Positions 9,423-17,595 of a DNA stretch of 64,000 bases are shown in pieces. The position numbers and the translations under genes are program-made. Numbering within the stretch: the stretch's first letter is position 1; each line of letters opens with the position of its first letter. The notes beneath the pieces were generated by a model. That model was not told the DNA's origin, did no database searches, and was given only the letters and a program-made list of their open reading frames with translations. This DNA is from Mucilaginibacter flavus (lineage in GTDB: Bacteria > Bacteroidota > Bacteroidia > Sphingobacteriales > Sphingobacteriaceae): the NCBI RefSeq assembly GCF_030409315.1, contig NZ_JAUFPS010000043.1, positions 62,001-126,000 of the forward strand. Direction: 5' to 3'.

Positions 9423-9677
9423 ATGGCAAATCATAAATCATCTTTAAAAAGAATCAGATCAAACGCTGCGAAGCGTCTGCGCAACAGGTACCAGGCTAAA
9501 ACAACCAGGAACGCTATTAAAAAATTAAGAAACACTACTACTAAAGCTGATGCTGCTGCATTATTAAGCAAAGTGGTTTCTATGCTTGATCGTTTAGCTA
9601 AAAAGAATGTTATTCACAAAAACAAAGCTTCAAACAATAAATCGAAGCTTACCAAATTTGTTAATGGCTTAAGCTAA
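9423..9677 (+). CDS. rpsT: 30S ribosomal protein S20
   Basis: An 84-residue, very basic protein that opens MANHKSSLKRIRSNAAKRLRN, the standard start of bS20. S20 binds 16S rRNA early in 30S assembly. The gene stands alone between its own promoter and a strong terminator at 9698, so it is probably a single-gene transcript. Confidence 0.97.
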   Translation: MANHKSSLKRIRSNAAKRLRNRYQAKTTRNAIKKLRNTTTKADAAALLSKVVSMLDRLAKKNVIHKNKASNNKSKLTKFVNGLS

Positions 9678-9697
9678 TCTTTAGCTTTCAAAATAAT

Positions 9698-9734
9698 AAA
9701 AAGGGATTGTGCCGTGGCATGATCCCTTTTTTTG
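9698..9734 (+). terminator. Rho-independent terminator after rpsT
   Basis: AGGGAT (9702-9707) pairs with ATCCCT (9722-9727), extended inward by G-U and Watson-Crick pairs to a tight loop near 9714, followed by seven or more T. Upstream A bases would pair with the T tract. Confidence 0.88.
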
Positions 9735-9761
9735 TTTCATGGATTTTCATATTTTAAGGCC

Positions 9762-10460
9762 GTGGAAAACTATGAAAACAAGATCAGCATAAAAGCATGG
9801 GCCGAAGAAGATCGTCCGCGCGAAAAACTAAGCGGGCAAGGTCGCCGGGCTTTAACCGATGCCGAGTTGATCGCCATCCTCATCGGTTCGGGCAGTCGCA
9901 CCGAAACAGCTGTTGAACTCAGCAAGCGCATCCTGCACCATTACGAAAATGATTTAAACAAGCTTGGTAAAGCTTCTATAGCCGAATTGTGTAAGTTTAA
10001 AGGGATAGGAGAGGCTAAAGCGATCTCTATCATAGCTGCCCTGGAGGTTGGCCGCCGCCGAAATGATTCTGAAAGCCAGGCCCCCGATTTTATCAACAGC
10101 AGTAAAGACGGCTACAACATTATGCGCCGCCACCTGATGGATTTAAACCACGAAGAGTTTTGGATCATTCTGTTAGGTCGCTCGCAAAAAGTGTTGGGTA
10201 AAGAGCTCATCAGCAAAGGCGGACTAACGGCTACCGTTTGCGACCCTAAGATTATTTTCCTCTCGGCCATACAGTACCAGGCCAGCGGCATTATACTGGT
10301 GCATAACCATCCATCTGGCAATCTGAAAGCCAGTCACGAAGATATTTCCCTAACCCGCAACCTCATCAACGCCGGGCGAATGCTGGATATTAAGATTTTT
10401 GATCATTTGATTATTACCGATAATGGCTATACAAGTTTGGGTGATGCGGATTTGATGTAA
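9762..10460 (+). CDS. radC: RadC family JAMM/MPN+ protein
   Basis: I place the start at GTG 9762 (VENYENKISIKAWAEEDRPR), giving 232 residues. A longer reading from TTG 9732 would begin inside the T tract of the rpsT terminator. The N-terminal half holds a helix-hairpin-helix (FKGIGEAKAISI, about 79-90). The C-terminal half is a JAB/MPN domain with the metal motif H181-N-H183-P-S185 and D194. RadC was once assigned to DNA repair, but its biochemical role is not settled. Confidence 0.93.
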   Translation: MENYENKISIKAWAEEDRPREKLSGQGRRALTDAELIAILIGSGSRTETAVELSKRILHHYENDLNKLGKASIAELCKFKGIGEAKAISIIAALEVGRRRNDSESQAPDFINSSKDGYNIMRRHLMDLNHEEFWIILLGRSQKVLGKELISKGGLTATVCDPKIIFLSAIQYQASGIILVHNHPSGNLKASHEDISLTRNLINAGRMLDIKIFDHLIITDNGYTSLGDADLM

Positions 10461-10645
10461 TTTTTTGATTTCGGATTTCGGAATTTCGATTTCGGATTTG
10501 GTGTGGCGGTTAGTTTTTTAGCCTCTCATCAAATTCGCCTATATTGAGTTAGAACATTTTCAAATCTTCAAATTCCCAAATCTTCAAATTAAATAAATCC
10601 CAATTCCCAAATCCGACATCCGAAATCTTTATATCTTTGCCGATT
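10461..10645. repeat. Word-repeat inverted structure (ATTTCGGATTT type) before pheT
   Basis: Just after radC, 10462-10501 repeats GATTTCGGATTT variants. From about 10555 to 10628 the complementary words appear (CAAATCTTCAAATTCCC and AATCCGACATCCGAAATC). The arms are about 55 bases apart. TATCTTTG at 10632-10639 fits the -7 promoter box for pheT, but a -33 TTG is not evident. Confidence 0.7.
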
Positions 10646-10659
10646 ATCATTCTTGAATA

Positions 10660-13059
10660 ATGAAGATATCGTATAACTGGCTTAAAGAATTTATTGATAC
10701 TGATAAAACCCCTCAGGAAATTTCCATTATCCTTACCGGTACAGGTTTGGAGGTCGAAAGTCTTGAAAAAGTACAACCTATCCCCGGCGGATTAGAAGGC
10801 CTAGTAATTGGCTATGTAAAGGAATGTGTTGATCACGCCAATTCCGATCACCTGCATGTAACTAAAGTTGATGTTGGCGGTGCCGAAGACCTGCAGATTG
10901 TTTGCGGCGCGCACAACGTGGCCGCCGGACAAAAAGTGGTTGTAGCTACCGTTGGGACCACCATTTACCCAACCGTTGGTGAGCCTTTTACCATAAAAAA
11001 ATCAAAAATCCGTGGTGAAGCATCTGAAGGGATGATTTGTGCCGAAGATGAGATAGGTTTAGGAACCGACCATGCCGGCATTATGGTGCTTGCCGAAGAT
11101 GCGGTAGTTGGCTCATTGACTAAGGACTATTTTAGCCTGAACGACGATTACATGTACGAAATTGGCCTTACCCCGAACCGTGCCGACGCTACATCGCATT
11201 TAGGTACTGCGAGGGATGTAGCTGCGTTTTTGAAAATTGGCATCACCAAGCCTGATGTTAGCGCTTTTAGGGTTGATAACACGGATAGGACTATTGAAGT
11301 TGTTGTAGAGAATGAAGCGGCAAGTCCGCGTTATTCTGGGCTAACCATCAGCGGTGTTGAGGTTAAGGAATCACCAAAATGGTTAAAGGAGCGTTTGGCT
11401 GTTATCGGCATCCGTTCTATCAACAACATTGTGGATGTTACCAACTATGTACTGCATGAGCTTGGGCAACCATTACACGCTTTTGATGCCGATGAAATAA
11501 CCGGCAACAAAGTATTGGTTAAAAATTATGCCGAAGGAACCATCTTCAAAACTTTAGATGATGCCGACCGTAAATTATCAGATGCCGACTTAATGATTGG
11601 CAACGCCGAAGAGCCGATGTGTATTGCCGGTGTATTTGGTGGCGCGAAATCTGGTGTTAAGGAATCTACTACCAGTATTTTCCTGGAGAGTGCTTACTTT
11701 AACTCGGTATCGGTACGTAAAACTGCCAAGAGGCATGGCTTGAAAACCGACGCGTCGTTCAGGTTTGAGCGTGGTACCGATCCGGATATGACCGTGTTTG
11801 CCCTTAAACGCGCTGCCTTGTTAATTCAGCAGGTAGCGGGTGGTAAGGTATCTTCAGAAATTGTTGACCATTACCCGGCTCCGGTTGCGCCATTTGCTTT
11901 TGATGTTACTTATAAAAACATCGACAGGCTGATAGGTCAGCAGATAACCCATGGCGAGATCAAAGCGATTATTGAGGCACTTGATATCAAAATAGTGAAC
12001 GAAACTGCGGATTCACTATCCTTACAAGTACCTCCATACCGTGTTGATGTTACGCGTGAGGTTGATATTGTGGAAGAGATTTTGCGTATTTACGGGTATA
12101 ACAACATTCATATCCCTACGCAAATTCGCGCGTCGTTAAATAACTCACAACGTGCCGAAAAGGATACCGTACAAAACCAGATCTCGGATTTGTTGACTGC
12201 TAATGGCTTTAACGAGATTCTTTCCAACTCGTTAACCAAGTCGGCTTATTCAGACAACCTGGATGTAGCGGTAAAAATTCTGAACCCGCTAAGTAGCGAT
12301 TTAGATGTAATGCGCCAGTCGTTGTTATATTCTGGCCTGGAAGCTATCGCCTATAACCAAAACCGCCGTGCTGCCGATTTGAAGTTTTACGAATTTGGTA
12401 AAGTATACAGTGTAAAGGATGATAAATACAATGAGGTGCAACGCTTCTCGGTATTTATTACCGGCGCCGATACTGCCGAGCAATGGAACCAAAAACAAAA
12501 GCCAGTTTCGTTTTATAATCTGAAAGCTATTGTTGATGGTATTTTAAAGCGATTGAACATTACCGACCTGGTGACCGAAGATGCTACCTGCAGCAAACTG
12601 GCTTTCGGTTTGCAATACATGCTTAACGGTAAGCAACTGGTTAAATTTGGCCAGGTGAATACTACATCGTTAAAAAAGGTTGATGTTGATAAGGAAGTAT
12701 TTTATGCCGATTTTAACTTTGATATGGTACTTAACGCGGTACGTAAAAACAAAATTGTTTACCAGGAGGTTTCTAAGTTCCCGGCTGTAAGGCGCGATCT
12801 TTCTATGCTGATAGATAAGTCGGTTTCGTTTGCACAGTTAAAGCAAATTGCCCAACGTACCGAGCGTAAGCTATTGAAAGAAGTAAGTGTATTTGATGTG
12901 TACCAGGGCGATAAATTGCCGGCTGGTAAAAAATCATACGCGCTGAGCTTTATTATCCAGGATATCGAGAAAACCCTTACCGATAAAGCCATCGACGGTA
13001 TAATGCAAAAGTTAATTTATAATTTAGGAAAAGAAGCAGGAGCGGAGATTAGGAAGTAG
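10660..13059 (+). CDS. pheT: Phenylalanyl-tRNA synthetase beta subunit
   Basis: The 799-residue product has the complete bacterial PheT domain order: an N-terminal tRNA-binding EMAP-like domain (about 40-150, with GLVIGYVKECVDHANSDHL), B3/B4 editing region (SINNIVDVTNYVLHELGQPLHAF, about 250-275), B5, a catalytic-like core (EILSNSLTK), and the C-terminal FDX-ACB anticodon-binding domain (KFPAVRRDLSMLID). It pairs with PheS, not in this window, to charge tRNA-Phe. The gene is intact and has no Shine-Dalgarno. Confidence 0.97.
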   Translation: MKISYNWLKEFIDTDKTPQEISIILTGTGLEVESLEKVQPIPGGLEGLVIGYVKECVDHANSDHLHVTKVDVGGAEDLQIVCGAHNVAAGQKVVVATVGTTIYPTVGEPFTIKKSKIRGEASEGMICAEDEIGLGTDHAGIMVLAEDAVVGSLTKDYFSLNDDYMYEIGLTPNRADATSHLGTARDVAAFLKIGITKPDVSAFRVDNTDRTIEVVVENEAASPRYSGLTISGVEVKESPKWLKERLAVIGIRSINNIVDVTNYVLHELGQPLHAFDADEITGNKVLVKNYAEGTIFKTLDDADRKLSDADLMIGNAEEPMCIAGVFGGAKSGVKESTTSIFLESAYFNSVSVRKTAKRHGLKTDASFRFERGTDPDMTVFALKRAALLIQQVAGGKVSSEIVDHYPAPVAPFAFDVTYKNIDRLIGQQITHGEIKAIIEALDIKIVNETADSLSLQVPPYRVDVTREVDIVEEILRIYGYNNIHIPTQIRASLNNSQRAEKDTVQNQISDLLTANGFNEILSNSLTKSAYSDNLDVAVKILNPLSSDLDVMRQSLLYSGLEAIAYNQNRRAADLKFYEFGKVYSVKDDKYNEVQRFSVFITGADTAEQWNQKQKPVSFYNLKAIVDGILKRLNITDLVTEDATCSKLAFGLQYMLNGKQLVKFGQVNTTSLKKVDVDKEVFYADFNFDMVLNAVRKNKIVYQEVSKFPAVRRDLSMLIDKSVSFAQLKQIAQRTERKLLKEVSVFDVYQGDKLPAGKKSYALSFIIQDIEKTLTDKAIDGIMQKLIYNLGKEAGAEIRK

Positions 13060-13175
13060 AGTCAAGAGATTAGAATCAAGAGTCAAGACCTTGATTTTGA
13101 AATTTTTGATTTCCTTTTTGGATATATTTTTTGATTTAGAGTTTAGAAATTAAGATTTAGAGTTTTAGCAAATAC
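13060..13175. repeat. Low-complexity word repeats after pheT
   Basis: The gap carries AATCAAGAGTCAAGA-type words followed by CTTGATTTTGAAATTTTTGATT, which is partly their complement, and then direct repeats of GATTTAGAGTTTAGA (13134-13165). It resembles the other word-repeat gaps but is less regular. Confidence 0.55.
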
Positions 13176-13466
13176 ATGGCCTCGGTAGCAGAACAGTTAA
13201 ACAAGATAGTTGATAAAACCGAGAGGTTGATTGAGCTCTGCGCTGCTTTACAGGAGGAGAATGACTTGTTGAAGCTGGAGAGTGAGGCGCTTACCGTGGC
13301 ACTTGATGCAAGTAAAAATAAGACGAAAGACCTGGAAGAAAAGCTTCGTGTATTGAAACTTGCTAAATCATTTTCAGAAACAAATGAAAAAAGTGTTGAC
13401 ATTAAGCAAAAAATTAACGACTTTGTGCAAGAAATAGATAAGTGTATTGTGTTATTAAAAAAATAG
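13176..13466 (+). CDS. ZapB-like coiled-coil protein
   Basis: A 96-residue protein that is nearly all charged heptads: leucines are spaced for a coiled coil from about residue 8 to 70 (LIELCAALQEENDLLKLESE). It lies 21 bases before zapA on the same strand, a pairing that recurs in Bacteroidota. By position and shape it is probably a cell-division partner of ZapA, analogous to ZapB, but short coiled coils cannot be assigned by sequence alone. Confidence 0.7.
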   Translation: MASVAEQLNKIVDKTERLIELCAALQEENDLLKLESEALTVALDASKNKTKDLEEKLRVLKLAKSFSETNEKSVDIKQKINDFVQEIDKCIVLLKK

Positions 13467-13487
13467 CACAAAAAGTGAACAGCTCAA

Positions 13488-13778
13488 ATGGGAGAAATCT
13501 CAATAAAAATAAATATTGCTGACAGAGTTTACCCCTTAAAGGTAAACATGGAAGAAGAAGAAATAATACGCAGGGCGGCTAAACTAATTAACGACCGGAT
13601 AAAAGAATATCAGGAAAATTATGCGGTGAGGGATAAGCAGGATTTGCTTTCAATGTGCGTGCTGCATTATGCAACATCGTCATTAAAGGCCGAGAAGAAG
13701 GTAAACGTAGAGGATACTGATGTAGCCGAAAAAGTTTACCAATTGGATCACATGCTTGACGAGTTTTTTTCGAAGTAA
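13488..13778 (+). CDS. zapA: Cell division protein ZapA
   Basis: The 96-residue protein begins MGEISIKINIADRVYPLKVN, the ZapA globular head that follows the beta-strand pattern I.I.i..r.Y.l, with EEEEIIRRAAKLINDRI next and a short coiled-coil tail. ZapA bundles FtsZ filaments at the division ring. The likely 6S RNA gene and rny follow immediately, as zapA is also followed by the 6S gene in E. coli. Confidence 0.92.
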   Translation: MGEISIKINIADRVYPLKVNMEEEEIIRRAAKLINDRIKEYQENYAVRDKQDLLSMCVLHYATSSLKAEKKVNVEDTDVAEKVYQLDHMLDEFFSK

Positions 13779-13816
13779 TAAACGTTCTTTACATATATAC
13801 AAGAGCACATTTAAGA

Positions 13817-13983
13817 TTTAACCGCAGTTAAATTTTAGGTTTCACTATTAAAAACTTAACGCTTCAATATGAGCGGATCAAAGAGGCATGCGTTACTATA
13901 AGTACTAACGTAACCCATGATTCCAATATCCGAAATGAGGTTTTAAATACATGATACTTAAAAATTAGTTGCGGTTTTTTTAT
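13817..13983 (+). ncRNA. ssrS: Probable 6S RNA (6S-Flavo type)
   Basis: The gap between zapA and rny encodes an RNA of about 165 bases whose ends pair: AACCGCAGTTAAATTTT (13819-13836 region) with AAAAATTAGTTGCGGTT (13960-13976), followed by a T run. Inside, a second helix near the 3' side joins CATGCGTTAC (13887-13896) and GTAACCCATG (13910-13919). A long rod with a central open region and a 3'-side hairpin is the 6S plan. 6S RNA binds the housekeeping RNA polymerase holoenzyme. The position after zapA supports the call; boundaries are approximate. Confidence 0.75.
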
Positions 13984-14010
13984 ATACATACATACCACCA
14001 ATAACCTAAA

Positions 14011-15573
14011 ATGAACATACTATATGTTATTATCGGACTACTCCTCGGCACTGGCGTTGGGATAGTCATCGGACGCTTCCTGCTACTGAAGTTGTTCAAA
14101 GACCAGGAACTATCGGCACAAAATAAAGTGAAGAAGATTTTAAAAGACGCTGAAAACAATGCCGAAATCCTGAAGAAAAATAAGTTACTTGAAGCCAAAG
14201 AGAAGTTTTTACAAATGAAAGCGGAACATGAGCAGGAAGTAAACAATAAAAATAACGCCATCAACCAGCGCGAAAACGGTGTAAAACAAAAGGAGCAATC
14301 CTTAAACCAACGCCTGGAAAACATGAACCGCAAGGAAAATGAATTGGACGGTACCCGTAAAAACCTGGAGAAACAAACCGAGATTGTTGTTAAAAAGCAG
14401 GAAGAGGTTGAGCACCTTAAAAACTCGCACGTACAGCAATTGGAAACTATTGCCGGTTTATCTGCCGAGGATGCTAAGAATCAATTAGTAGATAATCTAC
14501 GCGAGGAAGCCCGTAGCAAAGCCATGATTCAGATTAAGGATATTGTTGACGAGGCTAAACTTACCGCTACTAAAGAAGCTAAAAAGATAGTTATCCAAAC
14601 TATTCAGCGTACCGCTACAGAGAGCGCTATCGAAAACACGGTATCGATCTTTAATATCGAAAATGACGAGATCAAAGGTCGTATCATCGGTCGCGAAGGT
14701 CGTAACATCCGTGCTTTGGAAGCTGCTACAGGTATCGAAATTATTGTGGATGATACCCCGGAAGCCATCATCTTATCAGGCTTTGACCCGGTAAGGCGCG
14801 AGATCGCCAGGTTGGCTATGCACCGTTTGGTAACAGATGGGCGTATTCACCCGGCACGTATTGAGGAGGTGGTTGCCAAAACCAAAAAGCAAATTGAAGA
14901 AGAAATTGTTGAGATAGGCGAGCGTACTGTGATTGACCTGGGCATTCATGGCTTGCATCCTGAGCTGATCCGTATGGTTGGCCGTATGCGTTACCGCTCA
15001 TCTTACGGACAAAACCTATTACAGCACTCGCGCGAGGTTGCTAACTTTTGCGCCACCATGGCAGCCGAACTTGGCCTGAATGTGAAAATGGCAAAGCGTG
15101 CCGGCTTACTGCATGATATTGGTAAAGTACCTGATGATAACCCGGAATTGCCACACGCGATTTTAGGTATGCAATTAGCCGAAAAATATAAAGAGCATCC
15201 TGAGGTTTGTAACGCCATAGGCGCACACCACGATGAAATTGAAATGACCTCGATGTTGTCGCCAATTATCCAGGCTTGTGATGCTATCTCTGGTGCTCGT
15301 CCGGGTGCACGCCGCGAGGTTGTTGAAAGCTACATCAAACGTTTAAAAGAGCTGGAAGAACTGGCCATGTCATACCCTGGTGTCGAAAAAACCTTCGCTA
15401 TACAGGCCGGTCGTGAATTGCGTGTTGTGGTTGAAAGCGAGAAGATAAGCGATGCCCAATCAGAAGTATTGGCGGCCGATATCTCAAACCGTATCCAAAC
15501 AGAAATGACTTATCCAGGTCAGATTAAAGTTACCGTAATCAGGGAAACCCGTTCGGTAGCGTTTGCGAAATAA
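14011..15573 (+). CDS. rny: Ribonuclease Y
   Basis: The 520-residue protein has an N-terminal membrane anchor (residues about 1-24, with the GTGVGIVIG segment), a long coiled coil to about residue 200, a KH domain (GRIIGREGRNIRALEAATG, about 225-243) and an HD phosphohydrolase domain (RAGLLHDIGKVPDD). RNase Y is a membrane-bound endonuclease that starts mRNA decay. Its length equals that of characterised enzymes. A terminator follows at 15596. Confidence 0.97.
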   Translation: MNILYVIIGLLLGTGVGIVIGRFLLLKLFKDQELSAQNKVKKILKDAENNAEILKKNKLLEAKEKFLQMKAEHEQEVNNKNNAINQRENGVKQKEQSLNQRLENMNRKENELDGTRKNLEKQTEIVVKKQEEVEHLKNSHVQQLETIAGLSAEDAKNQLVDNLREEARSKAMIQIKDIVDEAKLTATKEAKKIVIQTIQRTATESAIENTVSIFNIENDEIKGRIIGREGRNIRALEAATGIEIIVDDTPEAIILSGFDPVRREIARLAMHRLVTDGRIHPARIEEVVAKTKKQIEEEIVEIGERTVIDLGIHGLHPELIRMVGRMRYRSSYGQNLLQHSREVANFCATMAAELGLNVKMAKRAGLLHDIGKVPDDNPELPHAILGMQLAEKYKEHPEVCNAIGAHHDEIEMTSMLSPIIQACDAISGARPGARREVVESYIKRLKELEELAMSYPGVEKTFAIQAGRELRVVVESEKISDAQSEVLAADISNRIQTEMTYPGQIKVTVIRETRSVAFAK

Positions 15574-15595
15574 CTGAACATCAAAAAATAAAAAT

Positions 15596-15628
15596 AAACC
15601 CTTTTGGCCTAAAGCTGAAAGGGTTTTT
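15596..15628 (+). terminator. Rho-independent terminator after rny
   Basis: AAACCCTTT (15596-15604) pairs with AAAGGGTTT (15618-15626), loop of 13 bases, with extra T bases behind. It overlaps the promoter of the next gene. Confidence 0.85.
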
Positions 15629-15635
15629 ATATTTG
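15604..15635 (+). promoter_or_regulatory. Promoter placed against the start codon of the Mpo1-like gene
   Basis: TTG at 15604-15606 and TATATTTG at 15628-15635 form a Bacteroidota promoter with a 21-base spacer. The GTG start codon of the next gene is at 15640, only four bases after the -7 box, so the mRNA would have little or no leader. Confidence 0.6.
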
Positions 15636-15639
15636 TACC

Positions 15640-16176
15640 GTGGCTGCGAAAACATCAAACAATAAAATTACCCCGGTAACTAAAACCGAAGAAACCCGCG
15701 CCGAACGCTTGTTGAACGAATATGCCCTTAGTCACCAGGACCCGCTCAACAAAAAAATTTACTACGTATGCGTGCCACTTTTAATGTTTAGTCTTTTCGG
15801 CTTACTTTGGGCCATCCCATTTCCTCAGCTTAAATTTTTAGGGGCGTACAACGGTTATTTTAACTGGGCTTCTTTTGCTATCGCGATAGCCATTTATTAT
15901 TACCTGCGTATTTCACCTCTTATTTCTTATACCATTCTTTTTATACTATTGGGCTTTAGCTACCTTATTTTAGAGCTGTTAAGCTGGCAGGCCTTAGGAG
16001 GCCCGGCTATGTGGCTTATTTGTGTTATTATTTTTATCCCAAGCCTTTGCTGGATTTTGATAGGCAACGGCCGCGAAAAAACGTACCCTCAATATGGGCT
16101 TAACATTGGCTCGCTTCCTTTAGCGCCGGTTGCCATCATTTATAAATTACTGAAAGCGGTAGGTGTTAACCGGTAA
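15640..16176 (+). CDS. Mpo1-like (DUF962) membrane protein
   Basis: A 178-residue protein with four hydrophobic segments from about residue 42 to 148. It has the DUF962 opening LLNEYALSHQDPLNKKIYY around residues 24-42. Yeast Mpo1 is an Fe-dependent dioxygenase of 2-hydroxy fatty acids. In that family the pattern is H-x4-N-x3-H; here His32 and Asn37 are present, but the second His is Tyr41. The enzyme activity is therefore uncertain. The start is GTG, five bases after a -7 box. Its last 30 bases overlap the convergent ArsR-type gene. Confidence 0.75.
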   Translation: MAAKTSNNKITPVTKTEETRAERLLNEYALSHQDPLNKKIYYVCVPLLMFSLFGLLWAIPFPQLKFLGAYNGYFNWASFAIAIAIYYYLRISPLISYTILFILLGFSYLILELLSWQALGGPAMWLICVIIFIPSLCWILIGNGREKTYPQYGLNIGSLPLAPVAIIYKLLKAVGVNR

Positions 16177-16491
16177 CTGCTTGTTGCTCACAAAGCTAAA
16201 AAGTTGCGCTATTTTCACGGCCATGCTATCAAAAAGGTGCTCATCTATGGAGTACTTAATGTTTCCCTTATAGCCGCTTGCTTTTATTATTCCCAGGGTT
16301 TTTAATTCGGCAATATGCTTGTTTATCGTTTCGTGGTGAAATGGAATCTCATAGAAATTTTCTTTAGTTATGGTGTTGCCATTAAGCATAATGGTACGGA
16401 TTATGGCTATGCGTACAGGCAACGCAAGTGCTTTGGCAAAGTTGGCCAACTCGTTATCGGCGTTTGAAAATTTAGAATCGCTAAAAGGCAT
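16147..16491 (-). CDS. ArsR-type winged-helix regulator
   Basis: A 114-residue protein with an ArsR-like fold: AKALALPVRIAIIRTIM (about 19-35), then the recognition helix region FHHETINKHIAELKTLGII (about 51-69), then a beta wing (GNIKYSIDE). There are no Cys ligand pairs like those of metal sensors, so the signal is unknown. Its 3' end overlaps the end of the Mpo1-like gene by 30 bases. A perfect 15-base inverted repeat 61-97 bases upstream of its start may be its operator. Confidence 0.83.
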   Translation of the reverse strand: MPFSDSKFSNADNELANFAKALALPVRIAIIRTIMLNGNTITKENFYEIPFHHETINKHIAELKTLGIIKASGYKGNIKYSIDEHLFDSMAVKIAQLFSFVSNKQLPVNTYRFQ

Positions 16492-16551
16492 AATAGTTCA
16501 ATTAATATAATGAATTGAATATTTTTAAAACATCTGTTTTCGATACGGGAG

Positions 16552-16588
16552 TATTTCAATAAATCGGTTACATCGATTTATTGAAATA
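16552..16588. promoter_or_regulatory. Perfect 15-base inverted repeat upstream of the ArsR-type gene
   Basis: TATTTCAATAAATCG (16552-16566) and CGATTTATTGAAATA (16574-16588) are exact reverse complements with a seven-base spacer. No T run follows on the minus strand, so a terminator for the upstream minus-strand gene is less likely than a binding site for a dimeric regulator. Confidence 0.6.
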
Positions 16589-16651
16589 ACAAAACAGCAA
16601 AAAAATCAGCTTACTGACTTTTGCAAGGTAGTTTGGGGATAAACAGAATGA

Positions 16652-17044
16652 TCAGATTCGCCAGGAGCGTAAAACCGAAAAGATTTTATCAGATTGAAGA
16701 GCTTTACTGCTAAAGCATGTGCTTTTTAAGTCGACTTTGTAAATAAACGACTTTAACGGTCCTTGAGATAAACGAGTGAAGTGCGCTTTTAATAATACAA
16801 CAATGTTTTTGCTGAAAATTACCCGTGGTCTTGTTAAAAACGCGATGGGTAACGATTTGGTGTTTTTATGTTTGGATACGGTACAACTGCTGAGTTTTGC
16901 AATACCGCTTGTAAATGAACAATACGTTTTTGTGCCCAATTGCCCATAATTGGGGCAACGGGTAACATACAGGCACGAGAAAGTGAAGTATAGCGCTGCT
17001 ATAAGTATAGATAAAACCCTAATGCCTGTTTTGGCCTTTATCAT
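16652..17044 (-). CDS. Small hypothetical exported or anchored protein
   Basis: A 130-residue product with one N-terminal hydrophobic segment (about residues 8-27, VLSILIAALYFTFSCLY). The rest is basic and Ser/Lys-rich with phrases such as SLPIAFLTRPR. I do not recognise a domain. Similar short proteins with a hydrophobic start and a TRP/TRQR patch seem familiar from this family, but that is memory, not evidence. It could also be a chance frame. Confidence 0.5.
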   Translation of the reverse strand: MIKAKTGIRVLSILIAALYFTFSCLYVTRCPNYGQLGTKTYCSFTSGIAKLSSCTVSKHKNTKSLPIAFLTRPRVIFSKNIVVLLKAHFTRLSQGPLKSFIYKVDLKSTCFSSKALQSDKIFSVLRSWRI

Positions 17045-17538
17045 GCGGGAGAAAACGATGGTTTAAACAGACAAATTTATATGTTGAATATTGATATCAT
17101 ATTAAGCTATGATTAATAAAGCATTAACTATGATGTAGAACTGTTTTAAATATACCCGTTGGTTATTGCATTATGAGCCCGGTGCATCCGGCAAATATTT
17201 AAAATGAAGTATATATTCTTTATAAATTGACCTTTATCACCACGGGTAGCATGAATAATTTGGGTGCCTGTGTTTATTTAACACAAAGCGGGCGTAAAAT
17301 TAAATGCCTGAAAAATAATTTTGGCGGGCTTACATGTTAATGTAAACGTAATATTAGGGAACGCTCACGCCAATATGAAGTATATAGTTAAGGCGATACC
17401 TTTTTTGAGTCATTAGCAATTAATAACCAATTGAGTGCTGATAAGCATGTTTATAGCCAAAACAGCTCATATTGTACCGCTATTTGTCATTTTAAAGTAG
17501 GAAAGATATTGTATTAAAGAGATGTTAATATAATAATA
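17045..17538. other. Long AT-rich upstream region of the TonB receptor
   Basis: About 500 bases without a convincing gene on either strand. It contains a 12-base direct repeat ATGAAGTATATA at 17204-17215 and 17375-17386, and a short palindrome TTACAT-GTTA-ATGTAA at 17330-17345. These might be regulatory, but nothing more can be said. Confidence 0.5.
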
Positions 17539-17577
17539 CAGTGTTAACATTGTATTAACACTGTACGTTGATTTTTG
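17539..17577 (+). promoter_or_regulatory. Promoter with overlapping palindrome before the TonB receptor
   Basis: CAGTGTTAA (17539-17547) and TTAACACTG (17555-17563) form a perfect 9-base inverted repeat with a seven-base spacer. A TTG at 17550-17552 lies in its centre, and GATTTTTG at 17570-17577 is one base off TAnnTTTG with a 17-base spacer. A protein on the palindrome would cover the -33 box, which suggests repression. Confidence 0.6.
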
Positions 17578-17595
17578 TGTTCAAAATAAACACAA

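Noticed and set aside
9732..9761. TTG start that would lengthen RadC by ten residues
   Set aside because: It lies in the T tract of the rpsT terminator; GTG 9762 gives the expected N-terminus.
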